Shown piece after piece: positions 1 through 4,735 of a stretch of 5,544 bases of DNA. The notes beneath the pieces were generated by a model. It was not told where the DNA came from, searched no databases, and worked only from the letters and a program-made list of their open reading frames with translations. Within the stretch, counting starts at the first letter, position 1, and the number at the start of each line of letters is the position of its first letter. This DNA comes from Microcaldota archaeon (GTDB taxonomy: Archaea; Micrarchaeota; Micrarchaeia; Micrarchaeales; CABMGC01): the NCBI GenBank assembly GCA_021785375.1, contig JAJYFQ010000061.1:1-5544 (forward strand), read 5' to 3'. The position numbers and the translations under genes were made by a program.

Positions 1-1181
1 CTCAGCTCACGGAAGTGCCCGACCGCATAGGGGTTAGTGGAAAGCTCATCAAGACGAAGAAGGGGGAGGTGACTGTCGAGGCACGGGAAGTCACCATGCT
101 CTCCAAGTCCCTTAGGAGCCTCCCGGAGAAGTACCACGGGCTGACGGACATAGAGGCAAGGTACAGGAAGAGGTACCTCGACCTGATAATGAATCCAAAG
201 GTTAGGAACTTCCTTGAGACGAGGGCCAGGATACTCAGGCATGTCAGGGAGACGCTCGACGCCGCGGGATACATTGAGTTCGAGACGCCGGTGCTGCAGC
301 CCACTTACGGGGGGGCGAACGCCAAGCCATTCCTCACGGAATACAACGCGCTCAATGCGAAGGTCTTCCTCAGGATATCGGACGAGCTCTACCTGAAGAG
401 GCTCGTGGTCGGGGGCTTCGAGAAGGTCTACGAGGTCTCGAAGGACTTCAGGAACGAGGACATAGACTCGACCCACAACCCGGAGTTCACGCAGGTGGAG
501 TTCTACGAGGCGTACAAGGACTACGAGGACTACATGAAGTTCACGGAAGAGATCCTCTCAAGCCTTGTCAAGAAGATCTTCGGCTCGTTCAAGTTCACGT
601 ACCAGGGGAAGGAGCTCGACTTCACGCCGCCGTTCGAGAGGGTCTACTGGGTCGCCGAGCTGAAGAAGGAAGCGGGGATGGACATAAGCGAGATGAGCGA
701 CTCAGATGCCGTGAAGATCGCGGAGAAGGAGGAGCTGGACATCAAGATAAAGAACGCATACCACGTGGCCGACGGCCTGTTCGACAAGTACATCAAGCCG
801 GAGCTCTGGCATCCGACGTTCGTTGTCGACTATCCCGCGTACATGTGCCCCCTGACAAAGGACAAGAGGGGCAACCCGAAGCTGAGCGAGAGGTTCGAGC
901 TCTTCATAGCGGGAAGAGAACTGGGGAACTGCTACTCCGAGCTCACGGATCCGATAGAGCAGAGGAAGAAGTTCGAGCATCAGGATGCGGAGAGGAGGAA
1001 GGGGGACTACGAGGCACCTCCGAGCGACACGGACTTCCTCGAAGCAGTGGAGTACGGGATGCCACCGATGGCGGGGATGGGGCTCGCGATAGACAGGCTC
1101 TCGATGATACTCACCGACAACATCTCGATAAAGGAAGTGATTCCATTCCCGGCAGTAAAGCCGGAGAAGAAGGAGCAGTGA
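1..1181 (+). CDS. lysS: Lysyl-tRNA synthetase, class II (5' end outside window)
   Basis: Charges tRNA-Lys with lysine using ATP in the cytoplasm. The frame is open from the left edge (first full codon at 3), so the start lies upstream. About 392 residues are visible, and since class II LysRS is usually about 490-510 aa, roughly the first 100 residues of the N-terminal OB-fold anticodon-binding domain are missing. The remaining OB-fold end reads IGVSGKLIKTKKGE. Counting from the GTG at 15, class II motif 1 lies near residues 85-95 (GYIEFETPVLQP), motif 2 at 145-165 (FRNEDIDSTHNPEFTQVEFY, ATP-binding Arg) and motif 3 at 354-361 (GMGLAIDR). HNPEFT and the tail IKEVIPFPAVKP are typical of LysRS. 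The GTG at 15 is internal to a conserved domain and is not the real start. Codons from about residue 356 onward are duplicated at 2185-2289, so the extreme 3' end may have been exchanged by an insertion; the C-terminus (PEKKEQ) is intact. Class II is notable because many archaea use the unrelated class I enzyme. Confidence 0.96.
   Translation, partial: QLTEVPDRIGVSGKLIKTKKGEVTVEAREVTMLSKSLRSLPEKYHGLTDIEARYRKRYLDLIMNPKVRNFLETRARILRHVRETLDAAGYIEFETPVLQPTYGGANAKPFLTEYNALNAKVFLRISDELYLKRLVVGGFEKVYEVSKDFRNEDIDSTHNPEFTQVEFYEAYKDYEDYMKFTEEILSSLVKKIFGSFKFTYQGKELDFTPPFERVYWVAELKKEAGMDISEMSDSDAVKIAEKEELDIKIKNAYHVADGLFDKYIKPELWHPTFVVDYPAYMCPLTKDKRGNPKLSERFELFIAGRELGNCYSELTDPIEQRKKFEHQDAERRKGDYEAPPSDTDFLEAVEYGMPPMAGMGLAIDRLSMILTDNISIKEVIPFPAVKPEKKEQ
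1080..1165 (+). repeat. lysS 3'-end direct repeat, copy 1 (candidate attL)
   Basis: This stretch inside the lysS 3' end matches 2185-2270 with no gaps. I count 78 of 86 identical positions, with a perfect 35-bp block at 1087-1121 matching 2192-2226. Mismatches are at 1086, 1122, 1127, 1145, 1151, 1154, 1157 and 1163; six of the eight fall at third codon positions. Similarity stops abruptly on the left (before 1080/2185) and fades after 1165 on the right, just before the stop. Seen directly: the repeat and its flanks. Inferred: the 35-bp block is the crossover core of an integration event, so bases to its right here would be insert-derived. Confidence 0.85.
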
Positions 1182-1190
1182 CATCCGGAA

Positions 1191-1202
1191 CTTTGCGCAA
1201 AG
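1191..1202. repeat. Perfect 12-bp palindrome just after lysS stop
   Basis: CTTTGCGCAAAG is a perfect self-complementary palindrome starting 9 bp after the lysS stop codon. It is absent after the second lysS-end copy, so it belongs to the inserted segment under the insertion model. It could be a dimeric-protein binding site. As an RNA hairpin it would have almost no loop, so a terminator role is unlikely. Confidence 0.45.
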
Positions 1203-1235
1203 CAGACCTAGGCTTAACTGCAGCATACAATAATA

Positions 1236-1289
1236 TATACCCCTGCATTTTAGACAAAGAGCAAATATTTATATATTTGTAGGGGTATA
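1236..1289 (+). promoter_or_regulatory. fic promoter: TATA box within nested inverted repeats
   Basis: An A/T-rich TATA element (TTTATATA and flanks) is centred near 1271, about 27 bp before the fic ATG, so transcription is predicted to start at or next to the ATG (leaderless). The TATA lies in an inverted repeat, CAAATAT-TTAT-ATATTTG, at 1262-1279. A second, outer inverted repeat pairs TATACCCCTGCA (1236-1247) with TGTAGGGGTATA (1278-1289), 11 of 12 positions complementary; its right arm falls between TATA box and start codon. No SD-like sequence precedes the ATG. By general principle, a repressor bound to either dyad would block TBP or polymerase. That these are operators is inference. Confidence 0.65.
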
Positions 1290-1297
1290 ACCATCAT

Positions 1298-2197
1298 ATG
1301 GTTACAATAAGAAAGGAAGAAAGGGGCGGCAATGTATACTACTACCTGGAACACTCGTTCAGGTTAAACGGTAAAACGCTGAAGAAGGAGAAATATCTTG
1401 GGAAGGCGATACCAAAGAACATAGAAAAGATAAAGGGCAGTTTTTTGTACGAAGTGTATAGGGAAAAATGGTACTCGAAGTTCGAACTTATAAGAAAGGC
1501 TTTCAACAAGGAGCAAAAAGCCATGCCTCCCGAAGCGGTAGAGAAGTACATCGAGGCGTTTATGATAAAGTTCACCTACGATACACAGAGGATTGAGGGG
1601 TCGACTCTGAGTTTTAGGGATACCGCCAACCTGCTTCTGGAAGGCATAACCCCTCAAAATAAGCCGTTGAGGGATGTTAAAGAGACGGAAGAGCACAAAA
1701 AGGTATTCTACGAGATGCTGGAAACCAAGAAAGATATAAGTCTGAACCTGATCTTGGAGTGGCATTATAAACTATTCAAAGAAACAAAACCAGGCATAGC
1801 CGGCAAATTTCGGAACCATCAAGTTGCCATAAGCGGCAGCAGATTCCTTCCTCCATCACCTGCAGAGATCAACGCCATGCTCACCGAATTTACAAGATGG
1901 TATAACAGAAGCAAAGAGAAATTAAATCCGGTAGAGTTGGCAGCGCTTACGCATCTAAAGTTCGTAACGATCCATCCTTTCACGGACGGAAATGGAAGAA
2001 TATCAAGATTGTTAATGAATTTCGTGTTGCACAAAAACGCATTTCCCATGTTAGACATAGAGTACAAGAATAGGTCGAGCTACTACACGGCACTGGAGAG
2101 ATCACAGGTAAAGCAGAATGAAAGCCCTTTTATCCTCTGGTTCTTCAAAAAATACTTGAAAAGCAACGTGGCTTATCTTAAGCAGGGCTCACGATAG
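1298..2197 (+). CDS. Fic-domain protein AMP-transferase, auto-inhibited class II type
   Basis: Fic enzymes usually transfer AMP from ATP to a Ser, Thr or Tyr hydroxyl of a target protein; the target here is unknown. The 299-aa protein has the complete catalytic motif HPFTDGNGRISR at residues 226-237 (catalytic His226, Asp/Gly-Asn-Gly for metal and phosphates, Arg237). An inhibitory helix motif (S/T)xxxE(G/N) is present as TQRIEG at 96-101; Glu100 would block productive ATP binding, and its N-terminal position makes this class II. The target-docking flap is likely in 169-195 (FRNHQVAISG onward). Residues 1-50 form a charged segment (YYYLEHSFRLNGKTLKKEKYLGK region) outside the Fic fold. No C-terminal winged helix is seen. 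The ATG is supported by a TATA box 27 bp upstream. The gene is clearly more A/T-rich than lysS and uses AGA and AAA more freely, suggesting transfer. It sits alone between two lysS 3' ends, and its last codons and stop lie in the second copy. No antitoxin partner is visible, which fits built-in inhibition. Confidence 0.95.
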   Translation: MVTIRKEERGGNVYYYLEHSFRLNGKTLKKEKYLGKAIPKNIEKIKGSFLYEVYREKWYSKFELIRKAFNKEQKAMPPEAVEKYIEAFMIKFTYDTQRIEGSTLSFRDTANLLLEGITPQNKPLRDVKETEEHKKVFYEMLETKKDISLNLILEWHYKLFKETKPGIAGKFRNHQVAISGSRFLPPSPAEINAMLTEFTRWYNRSKEKLNPVELAALTHLKFVTIHPFTDGNGRISRLLMNFVLHKNAFPMLDIEYKNRSSYYTALERSQVKQNESPFILWFFKKYLKSNVAYLKQGSR

Positions 2198-2289
2198 ACA
2201 GGCTCTCGATGATACTCACCGACAACGTCTCCATAAAGGAAGTGATTCCGTTCCCTGCGGTGAAGCCTGAACAGGACAGGCGGCACTAG
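2185..2289 (+). pseudogene. Stranded lysS 3' end (repeat copy 2, candidate attR)
   Basis: Read from 2185, this encodes GLTIDRLSMILTDNVSIKEV continuing with IPFPAVKPEQDRRH and a TAG stop at 2287-2289. It matches the LysRS motif 3 and C-terminus (residues 356-388 of the upstream gene) but lacks the other ~460 residues and a start, so it is not a functional gene. It matches 1080-1165 at about 91 percent, with a 35-bp identical core at 2192-2226. Differences are mostly synonymous and its tail (PEQDRRH) differs from upstream PEKKEQ, so it comes from an lysS that evolved under selection rather than from a decaying recent duplicate. It overlaps the last 13 bases of the Fic gene. The likeliest reading is that this is the host's original lysS end, displaced by insertion of the Fic segment. 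Confidence 0.85.
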
Positions 2290-2290
2290 C

Positions 2291-2366
2291 CAGAGGCCAT
2301 TTTATGCCTTCTGTGGGATCTTGAGTGTCCCTCAGGTCTGCCCGAAGGGACTGACCAGCCGGGCAG
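2291..2366 (+). other. Intergenic region with hairpin and interleaved stems
   Basis: Directly after the stranded lysS stop, 2291-2313 can fold into an imperfect hairpin (CAG-AGGC-AT pairing with AT-GCCT-CTG, one bulge per side, loop TTT). Downstream, GTCCCT (2327-2332) can pair with AGGGAC (2346-2351), and CTGCCCG (2338-2344) with CGGGCAG (2360-2366). The two stems interleave, so they could form a pseudoknot or act as alternatives. The region lies upstream of the next TATA box, so it would be in RNA only on read-through from fic/lysS. I recognise no known RNA family here. It may be the ordinary 3' flank of lysS. Confidence 0.35.
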
Positions 2367-2387
2367 CTTCTGACTCTGTAGGCAAGG

Positions 2388-2397
2388 TTTATAAAAG
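2388..2397 (+). promoter_or_regulatory. Archaeal TATA box for the 2426/2543 transcript
   Basis: TTTATAAAAG is a near-ideal archaeal TATA box, preceded by purines that could act as a BRE. Transcription would start about 2418-2420. That gives a leader of about 125 nt before the gene at 2543, and only 6-8 nt before the small ORF at 2426. Confidence 0.6.
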
Positions 2398-2425
2398 TCT
2401 GGTTGCAGAGATAATCAGCGGTAAT

Positions 2426-2506
2426 ATGGAGTTCGCGGTTGCAGTATCTACGATGCACTCTCTCGTCAGCTCGCGCTCTTCCTCAAGTTCACGGTCCTCA
2501 TGCTAG
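2426..2506 (+). CDS. Possible 26-codon serine-rich small ORF in leader
   Basis: An ATG lies 6-8 nt after the predicted transcription start, so it would be translated almost leaderless. The peptide starts MEFAVAVSTMHSLVSS and ends in a Ser/Arg run and a Cys. Eleven of 26 residues are serine, and all six serine codons are used. It ends 36 bp before the ATG of the 187-aa gene. It may be a real small protein, an upstream ORF modulating the next gene, or chance. The +2 frame over 2458-2526 instead reads as a hydrophobic stretch (LALFLKFTVLMLVALRLQ) with no upstream start codon, so a frameshifted remnant of a small membrane protein is another possibility. I do not recognise it. Confidence 0.3.
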   Translation: MEFAVAVSTMHSLVSSRSSSSSRSSC

Positions 2507-2531
2507 TCGCATTGAGGCTCCAATAATCCTT

Positions 2532-2537
2532 AAGGTG
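2532..2537 (+). promoter_or_regulatory. Shine-Dalgarno site supporting start at 2543
   Basis: AAGGTG sits 5 nt before the ATG at 2543, a normal archaeal SD position. It supports this start for the 187-aa protein and implies a mRNA with a leader, in contrast to the leaderless Fic gene. Confidence 0.5.
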
Positions 2538-2542
2538 TCACT

Positions 2543-3106
2543 ATGCAAACAAGAACCCCCAGAATGAGAACGCCGGGTGCGGCAGATGCAGCGCAAGCTG
2601 CGCAGGAACGGCAGACAGTCAGGATCTTAGTGTCAGAGGTGGAGGTCAGAGCTCCAGAGGCCGAGCACTCCATACCGGAGGGGTTCAGGATGGCAACCCC
2701 CGAAGAGATATCGCTGGCGTACAGCATAGACCAGGAATTCCGGCAGGAAAAGATGTACGGTAAGGGGCCCATCTGGGTTGACCGGGTCGGACTCAAGGAT
2801 TCCGGATACGGCGAGATCCTGGAGCATGGTGATTTCTCCGAAGTGGGCAAGAAGGAGTTCGATGCGCTCCCTATAGAGAAGAGGGCCAGGTTCTATGATG
2901 GAGAAGGCCGCGTCACGATGCAGGCATTCGAGTGGTTCGGGGTGAGCAAGAAGGAGTGGAGGCTGCAAGTCTCAGCAAGGAGCGTCGGGAACCTGGACTC
3001 GGCTAGGGTCGCCTATGTGAGGATAGAGGATGACGAGGCTTTGCAAGGCTGCCTCAGGGGAGACGGCCTCCCAAATGGAGCCGTTCCGGAAGCCGATCAG
3101 GTGTAG
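2543..3106 (+). CDS. Unrecognised 187-aa protein
   Basis: I do not recognise this family. Residues 1-25 are Ala/Arg/Gln-rich and probably disordered. The conserved-looking core runs from about 45 to 165, starting IPEGFRMATPEEISLAYSID and going on with WVDRVGLKDSGYGEI and ARFYDGEGRVTMQAFEWFG, then a likely beta-strand pair (WRLQVSARSV, ARVAYVRIED). The tail from 166 is Gly/Pro-rich. There is no signal peptide or membrane helix and only one Cys (170), so it is probably a soluble cytoplasmic protein. An SD precedes the ATG and a TATA box lies about 150 bp upstream. Its 3' end overlaps the convergent SIMPL gene by 10 bp. Base composition resembles the backbone genes rather than the Fic insert. 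Function unknown. Confidence 0.75.
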   Translation: MQTRTPRMRTPGAADAAQAAQERQTVRILVSEVEVRAPEAEHSIPEGFRMATPEEISLAYSIDQEFRQEKMYGKGPIWVDRVGLKDSGYGEILEHGDFSEVGKKEFDALPIEKRARFYDGEGRVTMQAFEWFGVSKKEWRLQVSARSVGNLDSARVAYVRIEDDEALQGCLRGDGLPNGAVPEADQV

Positions 3107-3897
3107 TTGAACGTAACCGTTATGCTCTCCGTGACCGAGCTCGTGCCTCCGAAGATGGTTGCCTGCTTCCCTGAGGATCCCGATGTCGCGGCGTTGAAGT
3201 AGACTCCGGGGTATATGTTGTAGCTGCTGACCGTTATGTTCCTCACGCTCAGCGCCGCGTTGCCTGCGACGGCCTGGGCCTGCATCGTTGCATTTGTAAG
3301 GGCCTGTTGCAGCGCCTCCTGCCTCAGGGCAGTTATCTGCGGTGTTGAGAGAGCCGTGTTGATGTTGGAGACGTACACGTTAGGTATTCCAGAGAGTGCA
3401 GTGAGGGCAGCGCTGGCGTTGTTGATTCCCGGAATTGTCACCGTAAGCGATTCCGTGGCCGTGTATCTGCTCGTGTTGCAGGCCTGGTAAGCTGGCACAG
3501 GCGTCTGCCCATAAACCGTGGTCGTCGAGACAGTCGTGGGGTAGTAACCGTAAGGGCACGTATTCTTCTGCACCGAGTAGTAGGTCGTCGCGATCAGGCT
3601 GAGATTCCCGTTTATGTAGGGATTGATAGTCTTGTTGAGCGCGTCTATCGCCGACGAGAGGTTCGCCGTGGCACCCTGCGTCGACGCGCCGCTCCCGTTG
3701 ACGTTAAGATACAGCTTGGCCATCGAAGGAAGAGTGGATGCAGATCCTGTTGCCGAGACCGCTATCACGTGCGAGGCCTGCCCCGTGTAACCCGGCTGTG
3801 CATAGGAAGGCCGTGCGTATATGGCGGAGACCGCAACCGCACCTGCAACGAGTATCGCTATGAGCGAGACAGCACCAAGAAGCATGTCGGACTTCAT
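3097..3897 (-). CDS. Secreted/anchored SIMPL-domain (DUF541) protein
   Basis: A 266-aa protein with an N-terminal hydrophobic helix at about residues 5-26 (LLGAVSLIAILVAGAVAVSA), acting as signal peptide or membrane anchor, then an extracytoplasmic domain. The start of the mature part, HVIAVSATGSASTLPSMAKL (43-62), is the typical opening of SIMPL/DUF541 proteins. Their biochemical role is poorly defined; bacterial and eukaryotic members have been linked to stress and signalling. Two cysteines (C114, C140) bracket a Tyr/Thr/Pro-rich stretch and could form a disulfide. I count nine N-x-S/T sequons (67, 79, 88, 98, 141, 160, 202, 220, 264), consistent with a glycosylated archaeal surface protein. 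The helix near 180-213 is Ala/Gln-rich. The gene follows mscL on the same strand after 45 bp and overlaps the convergent 187-aa gene by 10 bp at its 3' end. Confidence 0.85.
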   Translation of the reverse strand: MKSDMLLGAVSLIAILVAGAVAVSAIYARPSYAQPGYTGQASHVIAVSATGSASTLPSMAKLYLNVNGSGASTQGATANLSSAIDALNKTINPYINGNLSLIATTYYSVQKNTCPYGYYPTTVSTTTVYGQTPVPAYQACNTSRYTATESLTVTIPGINNASAALTALSGIPNVYVSNINTALSTPQITALRQEALQQALTNATMQAQAVAGNAALSVRNITVSSYNIYPGVYFNAATSGSSGKQATIFGGTSSVTESITVTFNYT

Positions 3898-3926
3898 GTT
3901 TTCACACGGCTATTACGAACCCCGCC

Positions 3927-3933
3927 TTATTAT
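3927..3933 (-). promoter_or_regulatory. Possible TATA box for SIMPL gene
   Basis: On the minus strand, ATAATAA lies in a G/C-rich spacer about 33 bp before the SIMPL ATG, just beyond the mscL stop. It would give a leader of about 7 nt. The match is weak, and transcription from mscL is an alternative. Confidence 0.3.
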
Positions 3934-3942
3934 CCCTTTCCC

Positions 3943-4338
3943 TTACTCCTTGAGCCTGGCCGTGCAGTATGCGCACCTCCTCGCCTTCAATGGTATTGCG
4001 GAGAGGCACTCGGGGCAGGTCTTCGTCTCAGAGGCCTTCGGCTTGGCCCTGTAGAGGCCGTGCAGCGGCTTGACTATCAGGAAGAATACCACGGCAGCTA
4101 TGATCACAAAGCTTACGAGCTGGTTTACGAATAGGCCGTACTGGAATGTGCTTCCATTGACTGTGTAGTTTAGAGTGGAGAAGTTGTAGTGCCCTGCCAC
4201 TCCTATGAGGGGGGTTATGATATCCGAAACGAAGGAGGTAATGACAGAGTTGAACGCCACTCCTATGACTACCGCAACAGCAAGGTCTACCACGTTGCCC
4301 TTTGTGATGAAACTCTTGAACTCGTCCAGTATGCCCAT
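3943..4338 (-). CDS. mscL: Large-conductance mechanosensitive channel MscL with Cys4 tail
   Basis: MscL is a pentameric membrane pore that opens under membrane tension to release solutes during osmotic downshock. The 131-aa protein has the expected order: amphipathic N-terminus (MGILDEFKSFITKGN), pore helix TM1 at about 15-45 with the family signature NVVDLAVAVVIGVAF at 15-29, an extracellular loop at 48-68, TM2 at about 70-90 and a cytoplasmic tail. Against E. coli MscL from memory the start aligns without gaps, placing L19 and V23 at the constriction; E. coli G22 is Ala here, as in several homologues. The tail carries CPEC (108-111) and CAYC (122-125), a zinc-ribbon-like Cys4 arrangement (TCPECLSAIPLKARRCAYC) that some MscL proteins have instead of the plain helical bundle. 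The start is backed by a strong SD. Confidence 0.95.
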   Translation of the reverse strand: MGILDEFKSFITKGNVVDLAVAVVIGVAFNSVITSFVSDIITPLIGVAGHYNFSTLNYTVNGSTFQYGLFVNQLVSFVIIAAVVFFLIVKPLHGLYRAKPKASETKTCPECLSAIPLKARRCAYCTARLKE

Positions 4339-4345
4339 CGCACGA

Positions 4346-4353
4346 CCCTCCCT
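4346..4353 (-). promoter_or_regulatory. Strong Shine-Dalgarno for mscL, weak TATA upstream
   Basis: On the minus strand AGGGAGGG ends 7 nt before the mscL ATG. A weak TATA-like TAATAT lies further upstream (plus-strand 4379-4384), which would place the mRNA start near 4355 with the SD at its 5' end. Confidence 0.5.
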
Positions 4354-4394
4354 ACATTAAGACTGGGCTTGTGAGCGCATATTACCCTGTACGG

Positions 4395-4652
4395 TCAGTC
4401 CTTGCGACCTGCGTATACGAGTACCGCGTAGATCACTACCGCGAAGAAGATCACGTCGAGAACGAAGTTGGCGTAGTTCGGGGCCCACGGGTTGTACTGG
4501 GGAGCCACAACCATCCTGACGAGCCATGTCGCAGGCCATCCGTACCAGACTCCTCCCACGAATCCCCCTCCCGGGGTAGTGTTTATAAGTCCCGTAACGA
4601 GTGTAGCAACTATTCCGCCACCAACCGATCCAACGGCATTCGAGATTTTCAT
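4395..4652 (-). CDS. Unrecognised 85-aa two-helix membrane protein
   Basis: The start is placed at 4652 (MKISNAVGSVGGG), because the upstream in-frame ATG at 4685 lies against the TATA box at 4674-4682, whose centre is 26 bp from 4652; a leaderless mRNA is predicted. The 85-aa protein has a Gly-rich N-terminal hydrophobic segment (about 3-23), a central Gly/Trp-rich loop (GGGFVGGVWYGWPATWLVRM), a Pro/Asn-rich stretch (APQYNPWAPNYANF) and a C-terminal helix (about 63-80, LDVIFFAVVIYAVLVYAG) ending in GRKD. It has no cysteine and no catalytic motif I know. It lies 56 bp before mscL on the same strand. Function unknown; a small envelope protein is likely. Confidence 0.75.
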   Translation of the reverse strand: MKISNAVGSVGGGIVATLVTGLINTTPGGGFVGGVWYGWPATWLVRMVVAPQYNPWAPNYANFVLDVIFFAVVIYAVLVYAGRKD

Positions 4653-4673
4653 GATTCTACATACGATAGTCGG

Positions 4674-4682
4674 ATTTAAATA
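4674..4682 (-). promoter_or_regulatory. TATA box for 85-aa membrane protein gene
   Basis: The minus strand reads TATTTAAAT, a good archaeal TATA box, with its centre 26 bp before the ATG at 4652. This decides the start codon and predicts a leaderless transcript. Confidence 0.65.
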
Positions 4683-4686
4683 CATG

Positions 4687-4718
4687 TGCTGCGCTGGACT
4701 GCATGCGTAAGCGCAGCA
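4687..4718. repeat. 9-bp perfect inverted repeat between two minus-strand genes
   Basis: TGCTGCGCT (4687-4695) and AGCGCAGCA (4710-4718) are perfect inverted repeats around a 14-nt spacer that itself contains the palindrome GCATGC. On the minus strand it follows the 262-aa gene's stop by about 17 bp and ends about 4 bp before the next TATA box. It could fold as a hairpin at the 3' end of the upstream mRNA, or be an operator next to the BRE/TATA of the 85-aa gene. No U-run of bacterial terminator type follows it. Confidence 0.5.
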
Positions 4719-4735
4719 TTCGGTTACCGGTGCAA

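Noticed and set aside
702..1226. Long open frame antisense to lysS (and 845-1282 on the plus strand in another frame)
   Set aside because: They overlap an unmistakable lysS, have biased Arg/Leu-rich or charged composition from codon mirroring, and show no family motifs.
1182..1297. Transposon-type terminal inverted repeats or short target-site duplications around fic
   Set aside because: The palindromes here do not match the sequence at the right junction; the flanking repeat is a long, homologous gene end rather than a transposon target duplication.
1298..2197. The gene between the lysS ends as an integrase or transposase
   Set aside because: It carries a complete Fic catalytic motif and inhibitory helix; no tyrosine or serine recombinase or DDE signature is present, so mobility must come from elsewhere.
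2290..2425. tRNA gene or CRISPR repeat in the gap after the lysS remnant
   Set aside because: No cloverleaf with a T-arm GTTCRA-like motif and acceptor pairing, and no repeated units with spacers were found by eye.
3236..3490. Hydrophobic plus-strand frame opposite the SIMPL gene
   Set aside because: It is the mirror of an Ala/Ser/Thr-rich coding region with a clear signal peptide and family signature; there is no promoter or SD of its own.
4371..4679. Plus-strand open frames opposite the small membrane protein and mscL
   Set aside because: They are low-hydrophobicity mirror frames of convincing membrane-protein genes that have their own TATA or SD signals.
4653..4685. N-terminal extension MYLNPTIVCRI of the 85-aa protein
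   Set aside because: The upstream ATG abuts the TATA box at 4674-4682, and the internal ATG is at leaderless distance from it.
4687..4718. Bacterial-type intrinsic terminator
   Set aside because: The hairpin is good, but no T-run follows on either strand, and the gene signals are archaeal.
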